64,000 nt of DNA from JAWKUK01 sp964402175 (GCA_964402175.1 CAYOBN010000002.1:62001-126000), one strand, 5' to 3'; counted from the stretch's first letter, positions 1 to 8,389 are shown. The notes: generated by a model not told the origin, from the sequence alone. Numbers and translations are program-made.

Positions 1-423
1 GTCGCGCTCGGGCACGTCGATATCGCCCCCGTCGACAGCAAGGTCCTGCGCCGCTTCGCTGATTCGCACCCGGAGCAATCGGCCGAGCTGATCGAGCTCT
101 GGCGCTCCGAGATGATCCCCTCGGACATGATCTGTTGGCACAGGGACCTGTGTACAGAGCGACAAGAGCGGCTGCGTGCCTGGTTCCTGGAGTACGGCAA
201 GAACGAGTCCGAGCGTACGGTCTTGGCCGGACTCGATCTCGTCGGCTTTCAACCAGCGACCTCTACTGACTTGCATCCTATGCGGCTCGTGGAGCTGCAG
301 TCGCGGCGACTCCGCGTGATGGCCGATTCGGAGCTGTCCGCAGCCGAGCGCAACCGACGGATCGCCGAGCTCGATGACCAACTCGTCGACCTCGAGCGTT
401 ATCGGCTGGGGGGCGGAGATTGA
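1..423 (+). CDS. phnD: Phosphonate ABC transporter substrate-binding protein, C-terminal part
   Basis: The reading frame is open from the first base, so the start lies outside the window; 140 residues are visible. It resembles the C-terminal lobe of PhnD-type periplasmic binding proteins: an early V-x-x-G-x-V-D-I-A-P-V-D stretch, then an aromatic segment (ELWRSEMIPSDMICWHRDL) where the family has its R/Y-S-P-x-I-P-N-D-P-W-V hinge, and a helical end. Its role would be to capture phosphonate outside the cytoplasmic membrane and pass it to PhnE. The stop codon overlaps the TTG start of the permease gene (TTGA), which suggests translational coupling. The phosphonate call rests mostly on the downstream genes; the lobe alone could belong to another PhnD-like binder (phosphite, phosphate). 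Confidence 0.75.
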   Translation, partial: VALGHVDIAPVDSKVLRRFADSHPEQSAELIELWRSEMIPSDMICWHRDLCTERQERLRAWFLEYGKNESERTVLAGLDLVGFQPATSTDLHPMRLVELQSRRLRVMADSELSAAERNRRIAELDDQLVDLERYRLGGGD

Positions 424-1208
424 GCGGCGCCACGAGGCCCGCCTCCAGCACGGCCTTCCGTCCTTGGCGGCGGTCCGTGTTCGCTCTGCTCAGCGTCGGG
501 CTGTTTGCATGGTCCGCGAACGCGGTCGAGCTCCAGCCGCTGAAGCTCGTCCGCAACATCGGTGAGAGCATCAACCTGCTCGGCGAGTTCTTCCCCCCTG
601 ACACCGGGGATCTGCGCTATCTCTTGAGCGAGATGCTGGTCACAGTCCAGATCGCTCTGGTCGGCTCTGTGTTGGCGATTCTCGGCGCTGTCCCTCTAGC
701 GATCTTCGGCGCCAGTAACGTCTCGCCGCCCAGCCTTCGCTTCGTCGCGAGGCGCCTCCTCGATGGACTGCGGGCGATCCACGAGATGGTCTTCGCCCTG
801 GTCTTCGTGGTCGCGGTCGGCCTCGGACCGTTTGCCGGGGTGCTGGCACTCGCTGTCCATACCACGGGGGTGCTGGGCAAGCTCTTCTCGGAAGCTGTCG
901 AAGCCGTCGATCCACGTCAGCTCGAGAGCATTCGCGCGACCGGCGGCTCGCGGCTGGATGAAGTGCTCTACGGGGTGCTCCCGGAAGTGCTCCCGCACTG
1001 GCTCAGCGTATCGCTCTACCGCTTCGAGTCGAACGTGCGCGCCGCGACGATCCTCGGGATCGTTGGGGCTGGTGGTATCGGCATGCCATTGCACGAGAGC
1101 CTCCGCGCCTTCGATTACCCGCGGGCCGGATCCGCGCTCGCCGTGATCCTCCTCTTCGTCTTCCTGGTCGACACGCTCTCTTCCCGACTGCGTCGCAGCG
1201 TGACATGA
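420..1208 (+). CDS. phnE: Phosphonate ABC transporter permease
   Basis: A 262-residue integral membrane protein with a first hydrophobic segment near residues 20-38 and further segments around 75-95, 120-150 and 235-255. The EAA loop that docks the ATPase is visible as ESIRATGGSRLDEVLYGVLP near residues 163-182, followed by the I-L-G-I-V-G-A-G-G-I-G-M segment typical of PhnE. It would form the inner-membrane channel for phosphonate import with PhnD upstream and a PhnC ATPase that must lie outside the window. Start chosen as the TTG overlapping the phnD stop; a GTG at 477 is a possible shorter start. Its stop overlaps the next ATG (ATGA), so at least four genes appear to be one operon. Confidence 0.85.
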   Translation: MSGATRPASSTAFRPWRRSVFALLSVGLFAWSANAVELQPLKLVRNIGESINLLGEFFPPDTGDLRYLLSEMLVTVQIALVGSVLAILGAVPLAIFGASNVSPPSLRFVARRLLDGLRAIHEMVFALVFVVAVGLGPFAGVLALAVHTTGVLGKLFSEAVEAVDPRQLESIRATGGSRLDEVLYGVLPEVLPHWLSVSLYRFESNVRAATILGIVGAGGIGMPLHESLRAFDYPRAGSALAVILLFVFLVDTLSSRLRRSVT

Positions 1209-1753
1209 ACGCCTCAATCCCCCACACACTCGACGGACTCTTCGATCTCTTCAACGAACGGGGCGCCGCGCTCTACTTGGGAGAAGCGGTCACCCAACTC
1301 GAACACGCCGAGCAGTGCGCCGCGCTCGCACGTGCGGAGGGTGCTTCGGACGCGCTCGTAGTCGCCGCTTTCCTGCACGACATTGGGCATCTCCTCTTCG
1401 CCGATCATGCAGGAGGGACCGACGATCGCCACGAGGCCTCAGGCGCGGTCCTGGTCTCCCGTATTCTGGGCGACGCGGTCGCGGGCCCGATCCGGCTGCA
1501 CGTCGCCGCAAAACGGCATCTGTGCGGCACGGATCCGAGCTATGCAGAGAAGCTGTCCCCGACGTCCGTCGCGAGCCTCGCGGCGCAAGGCGGAGCGTTC
1601 GACATCGGCGAGCAAGCGCGTTTCTTGCGGGAGCCCTTCGCTGAAGCCGCCCTGGCGCTCAGGCGCTGGGACGACCTCGGTAAGACCCCCGGGGCTCCAG
1701 GGTTGTCGCTCGAAGACGTTCGCAACATCGCAAGGAGCCTCACGGCCGTATGA
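1205..1753 (+). CDS. phnZ: PhnZ-like HD-domain phosphonate oxygenase
   Basis: A 182-residue HD-fold protein of the phosphonate-operon-associated type (TIGR03276-like). PhnZ proteins use a mixed-valence di-iron centre and O2 to cleave the C-P bond of 2-amino-1-hydroxyethylphosphonate, giving glycine and phosphate. Visible residues are Y24, E27 and H34, then H58-D59 and H62 in the HD motif (FLHDIGH), H99, K103 and D156/D157. The numbering of Y24, E27, H34, H58, D59 and H62 agrees with what I recall for the crystallised PhnZ, including the Y24/E27 pair that moves on substrate binding. Overlaps its neighbours by 4 bp on each side. The usual partner, the 2-oxoglutarate oxygenase PhnY, is not in the visible part and may lie upstream. 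A different phosphonate substrate cannot be excluded. Confidence 0.82.
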   Translation: MNASIPHTLDGLFDLFNERGAALYLGEAVTQLEHAEQCAALARAEGASDALVVAAFLHDIGHLLFADHAGGTDDRHEASGAVLVSRILGDAVAGPIRLHVAAKRHLCGTDPSYAEKLSPTSVASLAAQGGAFDIGEQARFLREPFAEAALALRRWDDLGKTPGAPGLSLEDVRNIARSLTAV

Positions 1754-2856
1754 GCGCGCGCGCTGCATTGTTCCACGGCCCGGGGCGTGGCTTCACCCTC
1801 GAGCGGTTGCCCCGGCCGATGCTCACCGATGGAGAGGCGCTCGTGCGCGTCGAAGCGACCACCCTGTGTGGCAGCGATCTGCGGTCCGTTGCAGGCAAGC
1901 GAACGGTGCCGATCCCATCGATCCTCGGGCACGAGGTCGTCGGTCGCATCGAAGCCCTGGAGGGTGAAGTCCTGGCTGTCGACGGACACCGCCTCCGCGT
2001 GGGCGAGCGCGTCGTCTGGTCCGTGATCGTGGCGTGTGGGAATTGCGACCGATGCCAGCGCGGACTGACACAGAAATGCCGCTCGCTGACGAAGTTCGGC
2101 CACGCAGCGCAGCCAGCCGTCGGCGCTCGCTTCGATGGCGGCCTCGCAGAGTGGGTGCATCTCCCCCGCCGCGCCGCGATCGTCCGGATCAGTGACGCGG
2201 TGCCCGCTGCGATTGCGGCTCTGTCGACCTGCGCGGGTGCGACGGCTGCTGCGGTGACGCGGGTCGCCTCCCGCGAGAGGAGCTGCGACGGCGCACGGGT
2301 CCTGATCCACGGTGCAGGGGCGCTCGGTCTCTTCGGCGCGCTGTTCAGCCGCGTGCAAGGGGCCGCCGAGGTCCACGTCGTCGACGTCGATCGTGAGCGA
2401 CTGGCGCTCGCGCAGCGCTTGGGTGCAACGGCGGTGCACCTCCTGCCGAAGCTGCCCGAAGCCGTGCGCGCAGAGGTTCAAGAGCCCGAGGCGCTGCGCG
2501 CCGAGCTCGCACGCGGCTTCGACGTGTCGCTGGAGCTCTCGGGAGAAGCCTCCGCTTGCGAGCGCGCCGTCCGTGCTGCTGGAGTCGGTGGGGCCGTGGT
2601 CCTTGCGGGTGCGGTGTCGCCCGTGACGGGGGCACGCTTCGACCCCGAGCTCCTCGTGCGGCGCATGGTTCGGATCGAGGGTGTCCACAACTACCGGAAC
2701 GAGGACCTGGAAGCCGCCGTAGCGCTGGTCAACGCGCGCCGGGGGGACTGGCCAGCGGAGCTGGCACAGCCTCCGAGCACCACGCTGGACGATCTGGAGC
2801 ACGCGTTCGAGGTCGCAGTGCGGGAGCGCCCCCTGCGGGTCATGGTCACAGCCTGA
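1750..2856 (+). CDS. Phosphonate-associated zinc-type alcohol dehydrogenase
   Basis: A 368-residue medium-chain dehydrogenase. The catalytic zinc region is seen in T-L-C-G-S-D (about residues 37-42) and G-H-E-V (about 60-63). Four structural-zinc cysteines lie in CGNCDRCQRGLTQKC (about 97-111), and a Rossmann segment (V-L-I-H-G-A-G-A-L-G-L-F-G) near 184-196. The order and 4-bp overlap with the PhnZ-like gene match the proposed phosphonate-catabolism alcohol dehydrogenase family (TIGR03366-like), whose exact substrate is not established; oxidation of an alcohol formed during phosphonate breakdown is the inference. Last gene of the phosphonate operon, followed by about 95 bp before the antiporter gene. 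Confidence 0.75.
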   Translation: MSARAALFHGPGRGFTLERLPRPMLTDGEALVRVEATTLCGSDLRSVAGKRTVPIPSILGHEVVGRIEALEGEVLAVDGHRLRVGERVVWSVIVACGNCDRCQRGLTQKCRSLTKFGHAAQPAVGARFDGGLAEWVHLPRRAAIVRISDAVPAAIAALSTCAGATAAAVTRVASRERSCDGARVLIHGAGALGLFGALFSRVQGAAEVHVVDVDRERLALAQRLGATAVHLLPKLPEAVRAEVQEPEALRAELARGFDVSLELSGEASACERAVRAAGVGGAVVLAGAVSPVTGARFDPELLVRRMVRIEGVHNYRNEDLEAAVALVNARRGDWPAELAQPPSTTLDDLEHAFEVAVRERPLRVMVTA

Positions 2857-2952
2857 GCCACGGCCGAGGGCCCAGGGTCGGGCTGCGACGCCGGGTGCGT
2901 GTATCCCGCTCAGGCCCCGTTGCAGCAGGGGCCCCGGTAGCATCTCGGCCCC

Positions 2953-4215
2953 ATGTCCAACGTCGAGCTGGCAGTTCAGTTCTTCCTGCAGCTCGCCGTC
3001 ATCCTCGTGGCGTGCCGGGTGGTCGGCGCCGTCGCGCGGCGCTTCGGCCAACCCCAAGTCGTCGCCGAGATGATCACGGGGGTCCTGCTCGGCCCTTCGC
3101 TCTTCGGTTGGCTGGCGCCCGAGCTGCAGCGAGCGCTCTTCCCGTGGGATCCGGAGCAACGCGCGCGGGACACCCAGAGTTATCTCTTCCCCGCTTCGCA
3201 GCTCGGCCTTGCGCTCTACATGTTCGTCGTCGGCATGGAGTTCCGTGTCGACATCGTGCGTGCGCACCTGAAGAGTGCGGTCGCCGTTTCGCTCGCTGGA
3301 ATGGCCGCACCGTTCCTGCTGGGTGCGGGCGTTGCAGCCGGCTTGCATCGCTGGACGGAGGTCATTCCGGAGCGCACGACGCTCCTGGAGGCCATGTTGT
3401 TCCTCGGAGCGTCGATGTGCATCACCGCATTCCCGATGCTCGCGCGGATCATCCACTTCAAAGGGCTGGCCGGGACCCGTATGGGCACGGTGGCCATCGG
3501 CGCAGGTGCGATCGACGACGCGACGGCGTGGTGCTTGCTCGCGCTGGTCCTCGCGAGCTTCGACCATGACCTCGGGCACGCCGTGCGCAGCATCGGCGGC
3601 GGCGCCGCGTTCGCGGTGACCGCCCTGTTCATCGTTCGCCCGCTGATGGCGCGAGCAGCACCGGCCCTGCGCGAAGGCGGCGCCTTGTCCGAGACCGGCT
3701 TCGTCGTGGCGCTGACCCTGATGGCCCTCGGCGCGTGGGCCACGGACGCGCTGGGCCTCCACGCCGTCTTCGGAGCTTTTGTCATGGGTGCGGCGATCCC
3801 ACGGAGCATCACCCAAGACGTGATCCAGAGGGTGCAGCCGCTCGCCGTCACGCTCCTGCTGCCGCTCTTCTTCACGTATTCGGGCCTCAACACCCAAATC
3901 GGCCTACTGAACGGAGCAGGCCTTTGGCTGATGTGCGGCCTCGTGTTCATCGCAGCCGTCCTAGGCAAAGGCGTCGCGTGCTGGCTCGCGGCGCGGGCGA
4001 CGGGGATCCCGAACGACGAGGCCCTCGGCATCGGGGTGCTGATGAACGCGCGCGGGCTCATGGAGCTCATCATCATCAACATCGGGCTACAGCGCGGCGT
4101 CATCTCACCCGAGCTGTTTGCGATGCTCGTGATCATGGCGATCGTCACGACCTTGATGGCGAGCCCGCTCTTCGACCGTTTGGCGGCGCGCTACGAAAGA
4201 CGGGCTGCCCCGTAG
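2953..4215 (+). CDS. Cation/proton antiporter, CPA2 (KefB-like) family
   Basis: A 420-residue polytopic protein with about twelve hydrophobic segments across its whole length. N-terminal motifs Q-P-x-V-V-A-E-M-I-T-G-V-L-L-G-P-S-L-F-G and the later A-x-D-D-A-T-A-W-C segment (around residues 183-195) are those of CPA2 monovalent cation:proton antiporters, where the Asp pair takes part in ion binding. A second signature, G-V-L-M-N-A-R-G-L-M-E-L, lies near 365-376. It would exchange Na+ or K+ for protons at the cytoplasmic membrane. There is no C-terminal TrkA-N/RCK regulatory domain as in KefB/KefC, so ligand gating of that kind is not expected. Stands alone between the phosphonate operon and a convergent lectin gene. 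Confidence 0.85.
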   Translation: MSNVELAVQFFLQLAVILVACRVVGAVARRFGQPQVVAEMITGVLLGPSLFGWLAPELQRALFPWDPEQRARDTQSYLFPASQLGLALYMFVVGMEFRVDIVRAHLKSAVAVSLAGMAAPFLLGAGVAAGLHRWTEVIPERTTLLEAMLFLGASMCITAFPMLARIIHFKGLAGTRMGTVAIGAGAIDDATAWCLLALVLASFDHDLGHAVRSIGGGAAFAVTALFIVRPLMARAAPALREGGALSETGFVVALTLMALGAWATDALGLHAVFGAFVMGAAIPRSITQDVIQRVQPLAVTLLLPLFFTYSGLNTQIGLLNGAGLWLMCGLVFIAAVLGKGVACWLAARATGIPNDEALGIGVLMNARGLMELIIINIGLQRGVISPELFAMLVIMAIVTTLMASPLFDRLAARYERRAAP

Positions 4216-4250
4216 GACGGCCCGTCACCGGTACGACTCTTCTCTTCCTC

Positions 4251-4270
4251 GAGCGCGCGGCTGCGCGCTC
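4251..4270. terminator. GC-rich hairpin between convergent genes
   Basis: A perfect 8-bp stem (GAGCGCGC / GCGCGCTC) closed by the loop GGCT sits between the ends of the antiporter gene and the convergent lectin gene. No T-run follows on either strand, so intrinsic termination would be weak. Confidence 0.35.
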
Positions 4271-5543
4271 AGTTCGTGAACGTGACCTCGAGGCCGTTGC
4301 CGAAGTTCGAGGTCGCGCTGCCGCCGACGACGTCGCGGTACCAGGCGGTGAAGTACCAGGTCTCACCTGCGGCGATCGACGCGGTGCCCGTCGGTTGCGG
4401 GGTCTGGGTCAAGTTGAGCGCGAGGGCGACCTGGCCCTGCGTGCCCGAGTTCTGGATCTGGCCGGGGCCGACGTAGCGCCCGATCCCGCCGCCGAGGCAG
4501 AGGTTGCCCTGGCTGCCGCCTGGGTTCGCGATGAAACCCTGGGTGCGGCTGGTCAGGAAGAACGCAAAGGAGCTGTTCGGCATCTGATCGCAGCGCAGCG
4601 TCATGTTGTTCGCCGCCACGGAGGCGCTGCCGCCCGCCGAGACCCGAGCGAAGGTGCCCGTCGAGTTCGCGTTCGCGTTGCAGTAGTTGGAGCCGATCGA
4701 CGCCGAAGCCCACGTCCACGAAAGGACATCGTGGTTCTCGAGGACGGCCCCTGAAGACGCCGTGAAACCGACGTACGCAGCCGAGCCGTTGATGAGGTTG
4801 AGCCCGCCGACCGGCGCCAGCGTGTCGATGTGGGTGCCGCCGGAGACGAAGCTGTACGGCACGCTCAGGATCTGGTTGCCGTTGAGGAACACTGTCAACG
4901 TGCCGGGCACGTAGAGCACACGCATCGTGTGCGGCGTGCCGTTGTTGAGGTCGACGCCGAGCAACGCCGAGTTGGCGCGGCCGATCGAGAAGTTCTCGAT
5001 GTGGTTGTTGTCGCCCGTGCCGCCGGTGTGGATCGAGACGTGGTTACCGTCGGGGTCGTTGATCGGTGCGGCGGCCGGCGAGCTGCCGTTGTTGAAGCAG
5101 TCCAGCTCGATCGCGATCGAGTTGTCGACCGACACACCCGCGGGCGCGGTCGCGAAGATGCCGTAGCCGCAAGCGCTCGCGTGGTTGCCGATCGCGCGGT
5201 TGCCCGTCGTGCCGATCGTGCTCGGGCTCTGGTCGTTGTGGATGACAAACGCCATGCCGTCGCCGCCGCCGGTGCTGGTGGCGCCCGACATGCGGAAGAC
5301 GAAGGTGGTGTCGAAGCCGTCGACCACGTTGACCGGGGTGGCGTACCACGCCGCCCCGCGGTTCCCCCCGCCGCTGGGTGCCGCGTTGTCGTGGACACGC
5401 AGCTCGGCGCCGTTCTGGGCCGCGCGCTCGACGAGCTCGAGACCCGCGACCGACGTGAAGTCGTTGTAGGAGAAGGACTGGGCGAGCCCCGGAGCGTTGA
5501 GCCCGAGGACGCCGACGAGGGGGAGGAGGGCAGCGGTGCGCAT
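4269..5543 (-). CDS. Secreted L-type (legume) lectin with shared C-terminal domain
   Basis: A 424-residue exported protein. Residues 1-21 form a signal peptide ending A-L-A-Q-type (PGLAQ). Residues about 23-280 look like a legume/L-type lectin jelly roll: the G-D-G-M-A-F-V-I-H strand, the acidic IELDCFNN segment and the DPDGNHVSIH metal-site stretch are the family hallmarks for Ca/Mn-dependent sugar binding. Residues 287-424 are the YC...NSTG...GRYVGPGQI C-terminal domain shared with four other proteins here. Follows the ABC ATPase gene by 100 bp on the same strand but is unlikely to be functionally tied to it. The likely role is glycan binding outside the cell or in the envelope; the ligand is unknown. 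Confidence 0.8.
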   Translation of the reverse strand: MRTAALLPLVGVLGLNAPGLAQSFSYNDFTSVAGLELVERAAQNGAELRVHDNAAPSGGGNRGAAWYATPVNVVDGFDTTFVFRMSGATSTGGGDGMAFVIHNDQSPSTIGTTGNRAIGNHASACGYGIFATAPAGVSVDNSIAIELDCFNNGSSPAAAPINDPDGNHVSIHTGGTGDNNHIENFSIGRANSALLGVDLNNGTPHTMRVLYVPGTLTVFLNGNQILSVPYSFVSGGTHIDTLAPVGGLNLINGSAAYVGFTASSGAVLENHDVLSWTWASASIGSNYCNANANSTGTFARVSAGGSASVAANNMTLRCDQMPNSSFAFFLTSRTQGFIANPGGSQGNLCLGGGIGRYVGPGQIQNSGTQGQVALALNLTQTPQPTGTASIAAGETWYFTAWYRDVVGGSATSNFGNGLEVTFTN

Positions 5544-5643
5544 GTGTGTGCTCGGACGAAGAGGTCGCCCAGGGTAGGCCCTTCCCAGGATACTTTCCCG
5601 GAAAGCGCGCTGGGGTAACGGAACCCCGCGCTCTCACCCTGAG

Positions 5644-6420
5644 TCACGCCGTCCCGGCCCGCCGCACACCGAGCACGCCGTAGATCGTGTCCCGGGCCTC
5701 GCGGAGCGCCGGGTGGTCGACGTCGCGGGGCCGCGGCGCGTCGACCTGGAGCACCGAGTGCACGGTCGCCGGCCGTCGGGTCATGACCGCGACTCGGTCG
5801 GCGAGCTCGAGCGCCTCCAGTACGTCGTGGGTGACGAGCACACACGTCTTGCCGGTCTCGCGCCAGATGCGCTCGATCTCGCGGCGCATCTCGATCCGAG
5901 TGAAGGCGTCGAGGGCCCCGAACGGCTCATCCAAGAAGATGACGTCCGGTTCGACCGCGAGCGCGCGCGCGAACTCGACGCGCTGCTTCATGCCGCCCGA
6001 GAGCTCGCTCGGAAACGCGCGCTCGAAGCCCTCGAGGCCGACGAGCCGGATGTAGCGCATGATGCGCTCGTGTTTCTGCTCGAACGGGAGCTTGGGCAGG
6101 CCGAAGCCCACATTGTCCCAGACGCTGTACCAGGGGAAGATCCCGGTCTCCTGGAAGACGAAGACGCGGCGCGGATCGGGTTGTTCGACGCTGCGCCCAT
6201 CGATCGTGATCGTGCCCTCGCTGACCCGCTCGAAGCCAGCCATGCAATTCAGCAAGGTCGATTTCCCACAGCCAGAGGGCCCGACGATCGCCAAGAACTC
6301 GCCTTCGCGGACTTCGAGCTCGACGCCATCGAGGACCTGGACCGTGCCCTTCTTCGAGCGAAAGGTCTTGTGAACGCCTTGTATCCGGATCTTCGGCGTG
6401 AGCATGGATTCGTGTGTCAT
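5644..6420 (-). CDS. ABC transporter ATP-binding protein, nitrate/sulfonate type
   Basis: A 258-residue ATPase of the SsuB/TauB/NrtD group. Walker A (GPSGCGKST) lies near residues 53-61, a Q-loop in F-Q-E-T-G-I-F-P-W, the ABC signature L-S-G-G-M-K-Q-R near 140-147, Walker B (VIFLDEPFGALD) near 160-171 and the H-loop in L-V-T-H-D. It energises the importer whose permease (overlapping by 4 bp) and binding protein lie directly upstream. The start used is the ATG in the permease stop (ATGA); an internal ATG six codons later (MLTPKIRIQG) would also fit the fold. Substrate not determinable from the ATPase. Confidence 0.9.
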   Translation of the reverse strand: MTHESMLTPKIRIQGVHKTFRSKKGTVQVLDGVELEVREGEFLAIVGPSGCGKSTLLNCMAGFERVSEGTITIDGRSVEQPDPRRVFVFQETGIFPWYSVWDNVGFGLPKLPFEQKHERIMRYIRLVGLEGFERAFPSELSGGMKQRVEFARALAVEPDVIFLDEPFGALDAFTRIEMRREIERIWRETGKTCVLVTHDVLEALELADRVAVMTRRPATVHSVLQVDAPRPRDVDHPALREARDTIYGVLGVRRAGTA

Positions 6421-7229
6421 CGCGGAGCCATCCCTCGGCGCGTGAGCGCAGACGCTTCGAGCCTCGACATCGCGATATCGAGCGCGAGACCGACAAGTCC
6501 GATCACGACCATCGCTGCCGAGACGTAGTCCATGCGCAGGTTATTGCGCGAGTCGTTCACCTGGAAACCGAGCCCGCTCGTCACACCGAGCATCTCGGCG
6601 GCGACGATGACGACCCAGGCGATACCGAGCGCCAGCCGCAGCCCGGTCAGGATCTGTGGCAGCGCAGCGGGCAGAATGACCCGCCGAAACAAGTTGATAC
6701 CCCTGACGCCGAAATTCTGTGCCGAGCGCAGGTACTTCGACTCGATCGAACGCACCGCAGAGGTCGTCGCTGTCACGATGGGGAAGACGCTCGCGAGGAA
6801 GATGAGGAAGATCGACGACGCGTCTGCGGCGTCACAGATGGTGCGCCCCCACACCGTCAAACGGACCCCGCCGAAGAGCACGACCGCAAAGGGGATCCAG
6901 GCGATCGGCGAAATCGGTCGCAGCATCTGGATGATGGGATTCGCGAACCACGACGCATTGCGGCTCCAACCCAGAATGACCCCCAGGGGTATTCCGACGC
7001 CCGCCGCGAGCACGAAGCCCCAAGCGACGCGAAACACGGACGCCACGACGTTCTTCCAGAGCACCCCCGCCGAAGCGAGCTCGAGCAGCCCGACCGCAGT
7101 CAGGCTCGGACCAGGAACGTCCGTGATCGAGTTGCCGTAGGTGGCGATCTGCCAGAGAGCGACGAAGACGAGCGCTCCGAGCAGCCCCAAGGACAGGCGC
7201 CTCGCTGCGACGCGATCGACGCCGCTCAA
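6417..7229 (-). CDS. ABC transporter permease, nitrate/sulfonate type
   Basis: A 270-residue membrane protein with about six hydrophobic segments (near 15-32, 70-92, 108-125, 133-153, 195-217 and 230-252). The cytoplasmic coupling loop A-Q-N-F-G-V-R-G-I-N-L-F-R-R-V-I-L-P near residues 169-186 is the BPD_transp_1 EAA region, of the SsuC/TauC/NrtB subfamily. It would form the channel of the importer encoded with the ATPase and the TGA-interrupted binding protein. Both ends overlap neighbours by 4 bp, so expression should follow the binding-protein gene; a block at the TGA there could also lower permease translation. Confidence 0.88.
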   Translation of the reverse strand: MSGVDRVAARRLSLGLLGALVFVALWQIATYGNSITDVPGPSLTAVGLLELASAGVLWKNVVASVFRVAWGFVLAAGVGIPLGVILGWSRNASWFANPIIQMLRPISPIAWIPFAVVLFGGVRLTVWGRTICDAADASSIFLIFLASVFPIVTATTSAVRSIESKYLRSAQNFGVRGINLFRRVILPAALPQILTGLRLALGIAWVVIVAAEMLGVTSGLGFQVNDSRNNLRMDYVSAAMVVIGLVGLALDIAMSRLEASALTRRGMAPR

Positions 7230-8389
7230 CGCACACCCTCCGGCAGGCTCCGCAGGGGGAGCTTCCGACGCGCGCCGCGCTCGAAGCGATCGTCACAGTA
7301 ATCCTCGAAGCCGAATGGGTCGGACTCGGTGACCGGCCGCTTCGAAAAGAAGCCGAGCCGCTCGGCGTACCGCTGAATCTCCAGGAAATCGTCGCGCTGC
7401 AGGTCGAGCTCGGTGTACTTCACGCGATCCGGTGGTTTGGAGAGGACGTACTTCAGCAATTCAGGCGGTTGACCGTAGAACAAACCGCCGATCTGAGCAG
7501 CCTGCATTCGCGGGCTGAGGCCGAAGCCCTCGGGGACGACGATCGACTTCGGCCGCTCGCCTGTCACAGGATTGCTCGGTAGGACTTCGCCTTCGACGTA
7601 GATGCCCGCCATGATCCCCTCTGCCGGACCCGCGTCGATCCACTCTCCAGAGGCTGTGATACCAGAGACGAGCTCCTGCACGAGCTCAGGCTTCTCGTCG
7701 ATGAGCTCCTGAGTGACGACCAGCACACACGAAATGAAATTGGGCCAGATGTCCTTCGTGTAGTAGAGGATACGGCCGAACCCCTCCAACTCTGCGCGCG
7801 CTGCGTGCGGCTCGCCGACGATGTAAGCCTCGAACTGTCCCGCGCGGAGGCCTGCAGGCATCTCGGGCGGCGGGAAATCGATGAGTGTGACGTCGCTGTC
7901 GTTGAAGCCCGCGTCGTCCTTCAGGCGCTCGATCAGGATTCGCTGGTTCGAGAACCGGTGCGGGACGGCGATGCGAGCGCCGCGCAGGTCGTCGAAGCTC
8001 TGGTACGGGGAGTCCTTGCCGACGACCACGCACGTCCCGTCGCGGTGCCCGAGGTGCACGATCTTGACCGGCTTCGTGCCCTCACGCGCAACGACCATCG
8101 CGAGGGGTGCAAGGACGAATGCGGCGTGCAGGTTGCCCGCCTGGATGTCCTCGATCATCGACGGGAAGTTCGTGTAGCGCTTCGACTCGAAGAGCGTGCC
8201 GCTCGCGGAGTGTTCGGTCACCCAACTGGTGACCGGGCACGTCAGGTGTCATGTCACAGGCAGGTGCGCCACCGTCAGACGCGCGCGCGTCCGATCGGCG
8301 AGCCAGCCGTGGTTCAGCGCGCCGTGCAGGACCGTCAACAGGGTGAGCGCGAGACCGCCACCCAGGATCGAGAGCGTCGAGGCTTTCAT
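7226..8389 (-). CDS. NrtA/TauA-type ABC substrate-binding protein with in-frame TGA at codon 47
   Basis: Read from the ATG at 8389 this is one frame of 387 codons with a single internal TGA (8251-8249). Codons 1-46 give a membrane anchor (M-K-A-S-T-L-S-I-L-G-G-G, hydrophobic to about residue 25) and the first strand R-L-T-V-A-H-L-P-V-T. After the TGA the frame continues H-L-T-C-P-V-T-S-W-V-T-E-H and then the whole solute-binding fold (V-P-H-R-F-S-N-Q, P-P-P-E-M-P-A, T-K-D-I-W-P-N-F-I-S-C, S-K-P-P-D-R-V). I recall Cys at this position in relatives (T-C-H-L-T-C-P). A perfect hairpin follows the TGA (8215-8235). Readings: TGA as selenocysteine; nonsense mutation; base-call error. Without readthrough, a product could only restart at a GTG near 8221 and would lack the anchor and first strand. 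Substrate unknown. Confidence 0.7.
8215..8235 (-). promoter_or_regulatory. Candidate bacterial SECIS hairpin
   Basis: On the minus strand an 8-bp perfect stem (CGGUCACC / GGUGACCG) closes a 5-base loop AGUUG. The first stem base is 14 bases after the in-frame UGA and the loop starts 22 bases after it. This fits the published shape rules for bacterial SECIS elements as I know them: loop of 3-14 bases, 16-37 bases from the UGA, at least one G among the first two loop bases. Caution: the two arms encode V-T and V-T, and GTC-ACC next to GTG-ACC pairs readily, so chance is possible. Confidence 0.45.

Noticed and set aside
1540..3897. A 785-codon open frame on the minus strand opposite the PhnZ, dehydrogenase and antiporter genes.
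   Set aside because: Composition is rich in R, H, Q and D with no domain; it is the mirror of high-GC coding sequence whose plus-strand products are clear.
8219..8221. GTG at 8221 as the true start of the ABC binding protein.
   Set aside because: It would remove the membrane anchor and the first strand of the fold, both encoded in the same frame directly upstream.
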